From positions 1,228,001 through 1,292,000 of the forward strand of contig JADKCP010000001.1 in assembly GCA_016718805.1 (NCBI GenBank): DNA of 64,000 nt. The letters are read 5' to 3'. The notes under the pieces are model-generated. The model was not told where the DNA came from and made no database searches. It was given only the letters and a program-made list of their open reading frames with translations. The position numbers and the translations under genes were made by a program. Origin of the DNA: Bacteroidota bacterium. GTDB taxonomy: Bacteria; Bacteroidota; Bacteroidia; UBA4408. Shown piece after piece: positions 20,199 to 29,265 of the stretch (within the stretch, counting starts at the first letter, position 1; every line of letters starts with the position of its first letter).

Positions 20199-23100
20199 TC
20201 AATCAATAACAATTCTTTGTTTAAGAGAATGAGAATTATCAGATACAACAAGTTGATATACCCCCTTGGTTAACGGGCTCAAATCCATAACATACTTGTA
20301 AGAAATTTTTTTACTAAACACTAACCTCCCTGTCATATCAAACATGTTTAGTGAAAAGGTTTGTGATGAATTTTCAGAATTTAAAACCAAACTCAATTTA
20401 TCTGTAGCGGGAATAGGGTAGACAATCAAATCTAAATTTCCATCGGAGCTGATTTTTGATTTTTCATTTTTCGAGTTTTTGATTCTATAATTTTGTGTAC
20501 ATGAAGAATCACATTGAGTATAGTATATCGTTTTATACATAGCAATCGAATCATTGTAAGAATGTACATATACTTTAATATGAAAATTAGAATCGATTTC
20601 AAAACCAAGAGGCTCATCATTTCCAATTTGCTTGTCGTTATATTTTGCTATCCAGTAAGTATTTCCGGCTGTGTCATATTTAATTGTTAGTACATCGTAA
20701 TCAACGCCATTCCAGCTTTTTCCGGTAACATATAAGTTGTTATTGTCATCAATTAATATCGCCTTTATTGAATCAATTCCTTTGTTTCTACCATCAAAAT
20801 CCTGTTCCCAAACTAAGTTATTATTCCAATCACTTTTTTTAATGTGATAGTTTACAGAAGCACTATCAAAGCGTGAAGAGATTGAATATTTGAAATTTGA
20901 ATTATCAAATACAAATTGTTGGTTGATAGGCATAGATGGTAATGCAGAAAGATGAACAACTGTATCAATATTTGCTTGAGTATTTCCGATTTTTTTAAAC
21001 TCACGATTACTCGCATTCATTCCGGCATAGTTATCAAAATCGTATATTCCAATTAATCCCGTTTTCAATAATTGTTCAGCTTGTATAGAAACGAGCCAAT
21101 TATCTAAGAATTTTACTTGCGCATCATCAAGTTTTAAGCAGGGTGCCAAAGCATTAAGTACATCAAGTGCAGACTGGTAATTTCCAATCAATCGAAGGGT
21201 TGTTGCTAAGTCAATTGTATAATAAAATTCATGAAAATCATCATCCTTTTCTCTGCTCAATTCTATCATTCGCTTTTCTACTTCAATTAATTTTAAGCAG
21301 TATTCATTTGACTCATCTAATGGAACAATCCTATCATCCCTTACAAGAGTCCCAAAAAGTTCTTTCATTTTTAAATAAGCAAATTCTGAATTCCAATTAA
21401 TTCGATCTTCTTCATAAGTGCTCGAAGTATTCATTATTTCATTAAACATTTTAAAGGCATCATAAAAACTAGTTGGGTTAATTGTGTCAACTGATACTTC
21501 TAATGATGTTTCTATCGCTTCTTTCATTGGAGTGTTCGAAAAATTATCTCCGTTTATCCCAGGGCATCGCGGGCAATAACTCAATGGTATTCCGCGCTCA
21601 CCATAATCCCCTGTTTCGGAGCTTGTTGGGCCATTTACACATGAATTAAAATTTGGAGTATAATCAATAACTTTTACATTTCCGGTACCGCCACCACCTT
21701 TGTGTAAATCTGTAAGAGATAAACCCGTTGTTGTATTATAGGGTGGTGATACGCTGGGATCAATATTGTCCCATTTATTATTATGTGCCGGTAAAATTCT
21801 TTCACCATTTATCCAACTCCATGAAAATGTTGAGCCGGCTAAAGCAAATCTATTTAGTCCATTTGAATTGTCAACAGACAAATCATTGAATCCATCTTGA
21901 AGAATTAGAAGATTTGAAGAAACTGCGTCAATACCCCCACCAGATCTTAAAATGTTATTTCCACCAAATTTTTGACTAATACTATTTTGACCAAGAGGAT
22001 CGGTTGCCGGATCATAATAAAGTGGACTTAAATTCAAGCTGGCATTATCATGCAAGTAAATTGATGTAGTAAGTGCATCAACAGAACTACATTTTATATT
22101 AGTCAAACTAGGTCCATCTAGAAAAATTCCAGTGTTATATCCGCCATATGGGTTTTCTGAAATACTCAAATTTTGAAAATAAAAAGCTGCTGTACCTGAA
22201 GACAAAAGTTTAATTGCATTGTTATAGTTACTTCCAGCATTATAAATTGCAACATTCTTAAAACTACTTGTCGTGCTGGCATTTATACCATCAATAGGCA
22301 AATTACAATCAACAAAATCTATATTGTTTAACTGTACTCCTTTATCTACAAATTTTAACCCATTATAACATTGCTCAAAACTACAATCGTTAATTCGTAA
22401 TGTATTCGCGGAACCCCACATCAAATAGGCACTTAAACCATGATTAAGTGCTTTAAAAGACACATCCTTTATCTCGTGATTTGGAACAGCACATACCCAA
22501 AAGCCATTTGAATTAGCTGCGTGACCCGGTATACTTGTTGCCATCAAATTTTTTAATTTATAACTTGAAGCCATTAACCAACTTGAGTAATTTCCAAACT
22601 CAATTAGCCCATCCTGCATAGTTTGCATGTTTATTTGATCGTCAGCTTTTACATAGGTTGGACTTACCACTTCAGCAATTTTATCAGACTTACCACTTCC
22701 AATTAGAGTAATGCTATTACTTGCATCTCCGTGAATATTAATATCACCATTTCCTATTGGGTTTAATTTGAATCCGAAATACCCATTTCCACTGAAATGC
22801 AAGTCAGCTTGTGATTGAAGGTTTATTAGTCCGCCAAATTGAAGCATAGCCTCTTCGCCATTCAAGTTAATATGTGCATTGTGGTAGTAATTAAAAGTAT
22901 AGTCATTCAATACTATTTTGCAGTGATCGCTTGTTAATACTCCATTTGTGTACAGGTCGAATAAGCCGCTGTTTAGGTTTAAGGTACCTCCGGTTAAATC
23001 GGCTCCTTTTTTTACCATCATTGAGTGCCCGCTTCCTATACTTATGTTACAGGGTTGCGGAACATCAATATAAGCATTGCTTCCATTTAGTGTGAAGTCT

Positions 23101-25265
23101 GCATCTTGCTGATATGAAAGCGTTACATCATTAAGAAGAACTCTGCAATCATCTACAACAAAATGACTATTACTCTGCATGTTAATACTGCCTGTGCTTA
23201 GTTTTAAAGTTCCTCCGGTTGTTGCTGCGCCTCTTAGAACACTAAGATTTTTCGTACCTTTTATTGTTACTTGATTCAATGCTCCCTGAACATCAAAGAG
23301 TGCATTCGGTCCTTGCAATAAAATTGTAACGTTATCTTCCATTATAAGATTTGCACCCGGCTCTAATGTTAATTTTGAGCCTTCATTTATTTTTATGGTA
23401 CTTCCACTTCTTAAAATTAATTGCGTCCCCGAATGAAAAATTAAATTGCCAATATTACCAGTGCTGTTATCTCCAAGAATAATTTTTCCACCGTTTATAA
23501 CTTCAATTCTAGAATTATCGCAAAAACAAGTCTCTACAGTCAAACTTGAACCAGGGTCTGGTACTGAAGCGCCTCCCGGAATTGGAGGAGTAGTTGCACT
23601 GCCAAAGTCAGATGGAATGTTACCATTAACATATAAATTGCCTCCTGCACCAATATATAAGTACTTAATAAATCTATTCTCTCTGCGCCCAAAATTAAAT
23701 GTGCCATTATTTGGTGATGAACTGTTTAATGTATTTGTTAGACGCATATCGGACTTTGATAACTCATTTAAAGTCCATTGAATATTACCCTGTGTGGCAT
23801 CGCCGGTTATTTCAACATGAAATTCATTGTTTCCTGAAGGCGCATAATATGCGTCAAATGGATACTGAGAAGGTAAGGGTCTATCGTCATAAAGTAAGTT
23901 GCTATTGACATTATAAAGCAAGTCCGTTGTATTTATATCCAATCCACTAATTGTTGGTATAAAACAATGATAATTTTCATTCACCGATTTCACATAGCTA
24001 TTTATGCTCCAGTTTAAACTGGTATTGTTTTGAATAAGTGCACCAATTGACCGATCAATTTTTTGACCAAATTGAACAAGTGAGTTCCGTTTGCCACCTG
24101 GAGCATTATCATAGGTAGGAGTGGTGAGCGGCATGGCGTATAATTTAAAATCATAAAACAAAGTTGGATCTGCTATACATGCTATGCACTGTCCTTCACA
24201 CAATCCAATATTTGTTAGCATCTCTAATTTGTTCGCTCCTTTTAGAAATTTACCCTGATAAACGAAGCTTGGTGTTCCAACACCTGAATTGGAATGAATT
24301 TTACACCGAATAAAATTGTTCCCATTGCAAGGGCTTAAAGAGTTTACCTGAAAGTCAGCTAATTGATTACCCGCTGAAAATAATTCGTCAGCAGTTTTAC
24401 TCCCATTTGTAATTGCTACTTTTCTACAAAATTTGGGATAATTACCTAAAGCAGCCAAATCACTTAGCCAAGATTGCCTATATCCGGCTGCACCCGAATA
24501 AGAATGGTTTATGAGTAATTGCATTGGTGCCGGTGAGTATAGATAATCTTTATACTTTTGCAATTCATCACTCAGAGGAGCTATTTGCTCCAACATTTGC
24601 ATCATGCCCATCGGAATATTTGCTCCTTGATGTGGCGAATCAATTGAGATGTATTCACCCACACAATGTTTTAAATTATTTTTCTCCATATATGATAAAG
24701 CATATTTGGCAATTTGTCCTCCCATGCTAGCTCCTGCAACAACTATAGAGTGATTATCAGGCCCTGCATAGTTTAATGTAATTTTCTGAATTAAATCAAC
24801 CAGAACCATTGCATTTCCTTGCATATAGGTAGTTCCGTCGTAAAAATCAAGATAAAAAATATCGTAACCTCTATTGTGTAATTCACTGATTAATATTGGC
24901 AAGTGGTCAAATATTATTTCACTAGGGTCAGTTTCACTCGCAATTCCACTAATAAAATTAGGCCAACCCCTAGAGCCGTGCCTATGAGTATCGTGATGTT
25001 CTGTATCTAAGTCTAAGCCTTCTACAAAGATAAGTGGTTTACGAAGCTGTCCCAATGTGTTACCAGCTGCTGGTTTTAGCCAGGCATCTCCCGAGTAAAC
25101 AACTCCATTATAAGTTCCTGATAAATTAAATCCCGCATACGGACATTCATAATTAAGGGGGATGTAATTGCCATTGGCATCCTGTAAATTTGTAATAACA
25201 CATTGAGCATTTGTGTTTCCGCTAAAAAGCAATGTTAAGAAGCTAGCTAATATTATTTTTTTCAT
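20199..25265 (-). CDS. Giant T9SS-secreted alpha/beta hydrolase fused to a beta-helix
   Basis: 1688 residues with a signal peptide ending near residue 20. Residues about 70-330 look like a lipase/esterase-type alpha/beta hydrolase: an FVEGLD oxyanion-side strand, nucleophile elbow GASMGG (178-183, Ser180) and SIDSPHQGANIP. The centre (about 540-1130) is dominated by short G-G-x-hydrophobic strand repeats typical of a right-handed parallel beta-helix. A helical TPR-like region and two delta-60-like units follow. A T9SS sorting domain (YPIPATDKLSL to LKQRIVID) closes the protein. The substrate is unknown; lipid or ester hydrolysis at the cell surface is inference. The promoter block upstream resembles that of the duplicated lipoprotein gene. 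Confidence 0.8.
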   Translation of the reverse strand: MKKIILASFLTLLFSGNTNAQCVITNLQDANGNYIPLNYECPYAGFNLSGTYNGVVYSGDAWLKPAAGNTLGQLRKPLIFVEGLDLDTEHHDTHRHGSRGWPNFISGIASETDPSEIIFDHLPILISELHNRGYDIFYLDFYDGTTYMQGNAMVLVDLIQKITLNYAGPDNHSIVVAGASMGGQIAKYALSYMEKNNLKHCVGEYISIDSPHQGANIPMGMMQMLEQIAPLSDELQKYKDYLYSPAPMQLLINHSYSGAAGYRQSWLSDLAALGNYPKFCRKVAITNGSKTADELFSAGNQLADFQVNSLSPCNGNNFIRCKIHSNSGVGTPSFVYQGKFLKGANKLEMLTNIGLCEGQCIACIADPTLFYDFKLYAMPLTTPTYDNAPGGKRNSLVQFGQKIDRSIGALIQNNTSLNWSINSYVKSVNENYHCFIPTISGLDINTTDLLYNVNSNLLYDDRPLPSQYPFDAYYAPSGNNEFHVEITGDATQGNIQWTLNELSKSDMRLTNTLNSSSPNNGTFNFGRRENRFIKYLYIGAGGNLYVNGNIPSDFGSATTPPIPGGASVPDPGSSLTVETCFCDNSRIEVINGGKIILGDNSTGNIGNLIFHSGTQLILRSGSTIKINEGSKLTLEPGANLIMEDNVTILLQGPNALFDVQGALNQVTIKGTKNLSVLRGAATTGGTLKLSTGSINMQSNSHFVVDDCRVLLNDVTLSYQQDADFTLNGSNAYIDVPQPCNISIGSGHSMMVKKGADLTGGTLNLNSGLFDLYTNGVLTSDHCKIVLNDYTFNYYHNAHINLNGEEAMLQFGGLINLQSQADLHFSGNGYFGFKLNPIGNGDINIHGDASNSITLIGSGKSDKIAEVVSPTYVKADDQINMQTMQDGLIEFGNYSSWLMASSYKLKNLMATSIPGHAANSNGFWVCAVPNHEIKDVSFKALNHGLSAYLMWGSANTLRINDCSFEQCYNGLKFVDKGVQLNNIDFVDCNLPIDGINASTTSSFKNVAIYNAGSNYNNAIKLLSSGTAAFYFQNLSISENPYGGYNTGIFLDGPSLTNIKCSSVDALTTSIYLHDNASLNLSPLYYDPATDPLGQNSISQKFGGNNILRSGGGIDAVSSNLLILQDGFNDLSVDNSNGLNRFALAGSTFSWSWINGERILPAHNNKWDNIDPSVSPPYNTTTGLSLTDLHKGGGGTGNVKVIDYTPNFNSCVNGPTSSETGDYGERGIPLSYCPRCPGINGDNFSNTPMKEAIETSLEVSVDTINPTSFYDAFKMFNEIMNTSSTYEEDRINWNSEFAYLKMKELFGTLVRDDRIVPLDESNEYCLKLIEVEKRMIELSREKDDDFHEFYYTIDLATTLRLIGNYQSALDVLNALAPCLKLDDAQVKFLDNWLVSIQAEQLLKTGLIGIYDFDNYAGMNASNREFKKIGNTQANIDTVVHLSALPSMPINQQFVFDNSNFKYSISSRFDSASVNYHIKKSDWNNNLVWEQDFDGRNKGIDSIKAILIDDNNNLYVTGKSWNGVDYDVLTIKYDTAGNTYWIAKYNDKQIGNDEPLGFEIDSNFHIKVYVHSYNDSIAMYKTIYYTQCDSSCTQNYRIKNSKNEKSKISSDGNLDLIVYPIPATDKLSLVLNSENSSQTFSLNMFDMTGRLVFSKKISYKYVMDLSPLTKGVYQLVVSDNSHSLKQRIVID

Positions 25266-25639
25266 AGGAAAATTTTTATTTCATTAATTAAGAATTTTTG
25301 CAAAAGACTATACCATTAAACTTCATATCAAATTGATATTTCGGTGACAAAGTTCTTAACGATAAAAGCTAAGCGCAATAATCAAAAGAGATGAATTGTT
25401 GCCTATTTGAGGCATAGTAGAGCATGTGGTGAAATATAATTTCACTTGGGCACAACATGTCCCAATACCTTACCTAAAGCTGTTTTTAGCTAGCCATTAA
25501 TTGTGTGTGCAACCCCATTAGATGTTTGGGATAGATAGAATGCATCATTATTTCATGCATAATTAAGTTAAACCTATGCATGAAGTCCAACTTGGGAAAG
25601 ATTATTTAAAGCAGACAATTTTTTATGTTAGAGAGGTGT
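25266..25639. other. Intergenic region with promoter block and small hairpins
   Basis: No gene is seen. It holds the promoter-like block at 25348-25401. At 25429-25445 GTGAAAT and ATTTCAC pair around ATA, and at 25446-25465 TTGGG pairs with CCCAA. Confidence 0.5.
25348..25378 (-). promoter_or_regulatory. Probable promoter of the hydrolase/beta-helix gene
   Basis: On the minus strand a TTG (25378-25376) lies 20 bases before GAACTTTG (25355-25348), close to the Bacteroidota -33/-7 pattern, about 80 bases ahead of the ATG. The same block recurs at 27041-27093 before the lipoprotein gene. Confidence 0.5.
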
Positions 25640-26254
25640 TTAGTAGTTTAAAATATATGTTATCGTATCATTAGAAATACAGTAAACAGTATATTCTTTA
25701 AGCTTGTCATAAATTGAATTACCATTCATATATTTACCAACACCCATACTTAAATTGTTATTTTGATTTCCTTTCATTTTAATAATGATAGAATCTCTTT
25801 TATTCCATCCGTCATTAACACCTAAGGTAAAACTTCCATATACCCCTTGGTAAGCAATATGCAAGCTGTTGTAAGTGCTATCAACTTTATTTACAACAAA
25901 ATTAACATAGCCGATTGGAGTAAAATGAATATTGAAATTAGTAACATGTTTCTCTTCGGGGATAATATTATCGTGAATATCTGTCTCAAAATAGTTATTT
26001 GCTTTACCTGCAATATGAAACTCGCTGCCCGAAGCATTTTTAAATTCAAATTGATAAGTACCATCCGCATCCGTATGGGTTTCATCCAAAACATCCACCG
26101 AATAACCGCTTCCGGTTGCATGGTAATTTCCTAAAACTAAATGTGCATTTTGAATAGTTGCACAGGTAACTGCATCAATTGCCTGCCCGCTTACGGATAT
26201 TTTTTTGGTGGAATATTACAGGTACTGAAAAATCAGGAATTTCAATTTTTTCAT
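25640..26254 (-). pseudogene. Broken tandem copy of the neighbouring lipoprotein gene
   Basis: This is a degenerate duplicate of the gene at 26342-26980. From the ATG at 26254 the frame runs to the stop at 25640, but codon 13 is TAA (26218-26216). Compared with the intact copy, about 20 bases are missing from the signal-peptide coding region. One A is also missing from a following A run (7 instead of 8), so the total loss is 21 bases and frame is regained. The stretch between the two indels is read in the wrong frame, which creates the stop and removes the lipobox cysteine. The downstream 150 residues remain open (SGSEFHIAGKAN, NIIPEEKHV). A start at GTG 26098 could still give a 152-residue fragment without an export signal. 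Confidence 0.75.
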
Positions 26255-26341
26255 TTTGAAAAATATTGTCTAACAACTAAATAAAATTGCATATACTTAT
26301 AATTAATAAGGAAATATCACATTTCCCTTTTTAAAAATTGA

Positions 26342-26980
26342 TTAGTAATTTAATAAATAGTTTGACGTATCTCCCGCCAAGCAATAGAATGAGCGGTTCT
26401 CTATTTCTGTAAAAATTAAACTTGAGTTCAAATATTTATACACCCTATAGTCAATTGAATTATACTGACCTCCCTTGCTTTCAAGTACAACAGAGCTGCT
26501 GTTAGGATTGCTACCACCTATATTTAAATGATAGTTTATATTGTAGTTACCAGTAAAGCCTATTTCTAAATTCGTATAGGAGGAGTCTGACTTATTAAAG
26601 GTTAATTTTATAAATCCAATTGGAGTAAAATGAATATTGAAACTATTAACATGTTTCTCTTCGGGGATAATATTATCGTAAATATCTGTATCAAAATATT
26701 TATTTGCTTTACCTGCAATATGAAACTCGCTGCCCGAAGCATTTTTAAATTCAAATTGATAATTACCATTTGCATCAGTATAAGTTTCATCCAAAACATC
26801 CACCGAATAACCGGTTCCGGTTGCATGGTAATTTCCTAAAACTAAATGCGCATTTTCAATAGGTGTACAAGTAACTGCATCAATTGCCTGTCCACTTACT
26901 GATATTTTTTTTGGTGGAATATTACAGGTAATAAATAAGATAATTGTCAATATAAAAATCGGGAATTTCAATTTTTTCAT
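26342..26980 (-). CDS. Lipoprotein with carboxypeptidase-regulatory-like domain
   Basis: 212 residues from the ATG at 26980; an upstream TTG at 27001 is less likely. The signal peptide ends in a lipobox, LFITC with Cys19. Residues about 27-90 (SGQAIDAVTCTPIENAHLVL, then YTDANGNYQFEF) look like the carboxypeptidase-regulatory/transthyretin-like beta-sandwich common in Bacteroidota lipoproteins. The C-terminal half has no family I recognise. Its function is unknown. A broken copy follows 87 bases downstream. Confidence 0.75.
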   Translation of the reverse strand: MKKLKFPIFILTIILFITCNIPPKKISVSGQAIDAVTCTPIENAHLVLGNYHATGTGYSVDVLDETYTDANGNYQFEFKNASGSEFHIAGKANKYFDTDIYDNIIPEEKHVNSFNIHFTPIGFIKLTFNKSDSSYTNLEIGFTGNYNINYHLNIGGSNPNSSSVVLESKGGQYNSIDYRVYKYLNSSLIFTEIENRSFYCLAGDTSNYLLNY

Positions 26981-27040
26981 CTTAATAATTTTTGTCAACA
27001 ACTATGCTACTAAATTAGTAACAAAATGGTATTACTGTCG

Positions 27041-27070
27041 CAAAGTTCTTAATGTTAATTTTAAAGGCAA
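27041..27070 (-). promoter_or_regulatory. Probable promoter of the duplicated lipoprotein gene
   Basis: On the minus strand TTG (27070-27068) is 19 bases before GAACTTTG (27048-27041), about 60 bases ahead of the ATG at 26980. Similarity to the block at 25348 extends over some 53 bases. Confidence 0.5.
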
Positions 27071-27332
27071 TAATCAAAAAGGATGAATTGTAACTTAATT
27101 GTAGCAAAGTTTAAAAAATAATTACCCCATTCTTAGGACTGCTATAAATCAAATTTAAGTTATTTTCTATGCCTTTGCTCGGTGCACTTAGTTAGGTTAT
27201 GTATTCTCATCAATAGAGGGATTGAAAGTAAGGTTGAATTCCTTATAGTTGATGAATATTCCTTATTAAAGCATATTGAGTGATGAAAGTAAGAGAATGT
27301 CATTTAGTTTTTCAGGACCTGTACTTTTGAGC

Positions 27333-27373
27333 AAAAAAAAATCCCCCAAGTTGATTACCTGAGGGATTTTTTT
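27333..27373 (-). terminator. Terminator of the DUF5011 lipoprotein gene
   Basis: A-rich and T-rich runs flank a stem AATCCC...GGGATT with partly paired inner bases. Read on the minus strand it ends in a long T run, 13 bases behind the stop codon at 27387. Confidence 0.8.
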
Positions 27374-27386
27374 GTAAAACTAAAAA

Positions 27387-28082
27387 TTATTTTTGAGTAA
27401 AATTGTCTTCGTAAAGTTGAGCGCTAGTTGCAGTACATCCAGTACCACCTGCTTGTTGCTCATCAGTAAAACGTACAGAAAAAGAGTATTTACCTGTAGT
27501 GGTATTTTTTATCACCGGGTTTCCACCAACAACTGAAATAAATGAGTGTGTGCACCCACTTGCTCCAATTCCTGTAGCAACTGTAGATATCATACTAACT
27601 TCATTTCCAATTAAGTTTGCACGAATAGTAGTATTGTTTGAATAGTTAGCAAATCTACTGAACTCCAAACGGTTGTTAACAGTTGAAGATGCAGTTACAG
27701 TTTGATCCCAAGTTGAAGTTACAGGATTACCTTCTGTAGTAGTATAAGTTCCGCTTAAATAATCAGCATCATTTTTCACAGTTACTGTACGTGTAGCAGT
27801 TCCTTCATTACCAGCTGCATCTGTAGCTGAATAAGTAATTACATAGTCACCAGTTTTGTTTTTATCAACTGATCCGGTAGTAACTACAGTTATGCTTCCA
27901 TCTTCATCATCATTAGCAGTTGCTCCCAATTCAGTGTAGGTTCCTTGCAATGAGATAGTTGAAGCTGCATCACCATTTAAAGTAACAACAGGTGCAGTAG
28001 TATCATCTTTTTTGCAACCAATCAAAAATACGGTAGCACCAAATAAAAGTGCTGACGATAAAAGTAAAATGTTCTTTTTCAT
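27387..28082 (-). CDS. Surface lipoprotein with DUF5011 Ig-like domain
   Basis: This 231-residue protein has a lipobox LIGC at residue 23, followed by KKDD. That matches the surface-export signal (Cys-x-Lys-acidic-acidic) described for Bacteroidota lipoproteins, so it probably faces the outside. Residues about 30-103 form a DUF5011-like bacterial Ig domain (TAPVVTLNGDA, then DKNKTGDYVITYSATDAAGN). The C-terminal 125 residues contain two cysteines (ASGCTHSF, GGTGCTAT) and match no family I recognise. It is probably monocistronic, with its own promoter and terminator. Confidence 0.8.
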   Translation of the reverse strand: MKKNILLLSSALLFGATVFLIGCKKDDTTAPVVTLNGDAASTISLQGTYTELGATANDDEDGSITVVTTGSVDKNKTGDYVITYSATDAAGNEGTATRTVTVKNDADYLSGTYTTTEGNPVTSTWDQTVTASSTVNNRLEFSRFANYSNNTTIRANLIGNEVSMISTVATGIGASGCTHSFISVVGGNPVIKNTTTGKYSFSVRFTDEQQAGGTGCTATSAQLYEDNFTQK

Positions 28083-28138
28083 TGTTTTAGAGTAATTAAA
28101 ATTAAAATTTTAGTTAATATTTTTCTGTAAATATGCTG

Positions 28139-28146
28139 CAAAGATA
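28139..28146 (-). promoter_or_regulatory. -7 box for the DUF5011 lipoprotein gene
   Basis: The minus strand reads TATCTTTG, a match to TAnnTTTG, 56 bases ahead of the ATG at 28082. It is divergent from the promoter at 28177-28206. Confidence 0.5.
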
Positions 28147-28176
28147 CATTTTATTTGAATTCAACTAAAAATAATT

Positions 28177-28206
28177 TTTGTTTTTCTGTCAATTAATCTA
28201 CTTTTG
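28177..28206 (+). promoter_or_regulatory. Promoter of the first Ala-rich lipoprotein
   Basis: -33 TTTG (28177-28180), 18-base spacer, -7 TACTTTTG (28199-28206). This is near-consensus for the Bacteroidota primary sigma factor and lies 45 bases before the ATG. Confidence 0.7.
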
Positions 28207-28251
28207 CGCCCGGTTAACCAATATTATTTTAATTTAAATTAAAAACACAAC

Positions 28252-28596
28252 ATGAAAAAAGTATTATTATCTCTTACCGCTCTAAGTATATTGGCGGTGG
28301 TTTCTTGCGGCCCAAGTGCTGAAGAAATGGCGAAAAAAGCGAAAGCTACTGCTGATTCAGTTGCAGCTGTTGCAGCTGCTGAAGCTGAAGCTGCTGCTGC
28401 AAAAGCACAAGCTGCTCAAGATTCAATTGCTGCCGTTGCTGCTGCTGCTGAAGCTAGTGCAAAAGCAATGGCTGATTCTATTGCTGCTGCTGCTGAAGCT
28501 GCGAAATCACAAGTAAAAACTGTGGTTAAAAAAGCTAAATCAAACGAGCAAAAGAATAAAGAAGATAAAAAAGTATTACAACAACAAAAAGGATAA
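28252..28596 (+). CDS. Ala-rich coiled-coil lipoprotein (tandem copy 1)
   Basis: The protein is 114 residues long. The signal peptide ends in a lipobox VVSC (Cys19), followed by GPSAEEMAKK. From there to about residue 85 the sequence is Ala/Glu/Lys/Asp with recurring ADSIAAxAEAA units and almost no bulky residues, as in a continuous helix or coiled coil. The tail (about 85-114) is rich in Lys and Gln. It is homologous to the shorter gene at 28979. By analogy it could be a periplasmic, Lpp-like abundant lipoprotein, but no family is assigned. It has a strong promoter and its own terminator. Confidence 0.75.
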   Translation: MKKVLLSLTALSILAVVSCGPSAEEMAKKAKATADSVAAVAAAEAEAAAAKAQAAQDSIAAVAAAAEASAKAMADSIAAAAEAAKSQVKTVVKKAKSNEQKNKEDKKVLQQQKG

Positions 28597-28623
28597 TATT
28601 CCTTTGTTTAGTTGAGTGTATTT

Positions 28624-28657
28624 AAAACCGTCTTTGTTTTTCAAAGACGGTTTTTTG
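28624..28657 (+). terminator. Terminator of Ala-rich lipoprotein 1
   Basis: A 13-bp stem AAAACCGTCTTTG / CAAAGACGGTTTT with a five-base T loop, followed by T. Confidence 0.9.
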
Positions 28658-28914
28658 TTGTTTATGCTTTACATTTACTTGCCTAACCTAATGCTGTGTT
28701 ATTATTTCAATCAGTTTTTTCCTACACAAGAGTCCTCGTTCGAATTAATATTCATTTCCAAAGGCTTGGTATTTCCTTTTAAATTTTGATTAATTACACT
28801 TTCTCTTTGCTGATTCTAACCCAATCATTACCAATTGTTAAATCGTAACAAAATGCTCAGGATTTGTTTTTTTAAAGGACTATACGTCAATTAAATAAAA
28901 TTTTATTTTTTTTC

Positions 28915-28944
28915 TTGTTACTTAAAATATTAAGTATACATTTG
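28915..28944 (+). promoter_or_regulatory. Promoter of Ala-rich lipoprotein 2
   Basis: -33 TTG (28915-28917), 19-base spacer, -7 TACATTTG (28937-28944), 34 bases before the ATG. An excellent match to the Bacteroidota promoter. Confidence 0.7.
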
Positions 28945-28978
28945 CAAAAAATTTTAAAACAATCAATTTAACACAACA

Positions 28979-29206
28979 ATGAAAAAAGTATTATCATTAA
29001 TTGCTATCGCTGGAATGTTTGCATTCGTAGCGTGTGGACCAAGTGCAGAAGAAAAAGCTAAAATGGAACAAGCTAAAGCTGATTCTATTGCTGCTGCTGA
29101 AGCTGCTAACGCTGAAATGGAAGCTGCTAAAGCTCAAGCTACTGCTGATTCAATGGCAGCTGCTGCAACTGCAGACACTACAAAGAAAGTGGAAGAGGCT
29201 AAGTAA
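28979..29206 (+). CDS. Ala-rich coiled-coil lipoprotein (tandem copy 2)
   Basis: 75 residues, paralogous to the gene at 28252: same MKKVL start, lipobox with Cys19 and GPSAEEKAK directly after it. The mature part is a single Ala/Glu/Lys helix with ADSIAAAEAAN and ADSMAAAATAD units, and the last residue is lysine (VEEAK). A C-terminal lysine is what Lpp uses for attachment to peptidoglycan in enterobacteria; whether that applies here is speculation. Strong promoter, own terminator. Confidence 0.75.
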   Translation: MKKVLSLIAIAGMFAFVACGPSAEEKAKMEQAKADSIAAAEAANAEMEAAKAQATADSMAAAATADTTKKVEEAK

Positions 29207-29225
29207 TATTTCTTTTTCCAAAAAG

Positions 29226-29261
29226 AAAAAAATCCTTTCGGTACCGAAAGGATTTTTTTTT
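29226..29261. terminator. Bidirectional terminator, perfect palindrome
   Basis: A perfect 34-base palindrome (29226-29259) centred on GGTACC, with A and T runs on its two sides. It lies between convergent genes (28979-29206 plus, 29266-29442 minus) and would terminate both transcripts. Confidence 0.9.
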
Positions 29262-29265
29262 GACC

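Larger units (their letters stand above)
26981..27386. other. Intergenic region with promoter block and terminator
   Basis: No gene is seen. It holds the promoter block at 27041-27093 serving the gene to the left and the terminator at 27333-27373 serving the gene to the right. The part between is AT-rich and featureless. Confidence 0.5.
28597..28978. other. Intergenic region between the Ala-rich lipoprotein genes
   Basis: It holds the terminator at 28624-28657 and the promoter at 28915-28944. I see no gene or other structure in the roughly 250 bases between. Confidence 0.5.
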
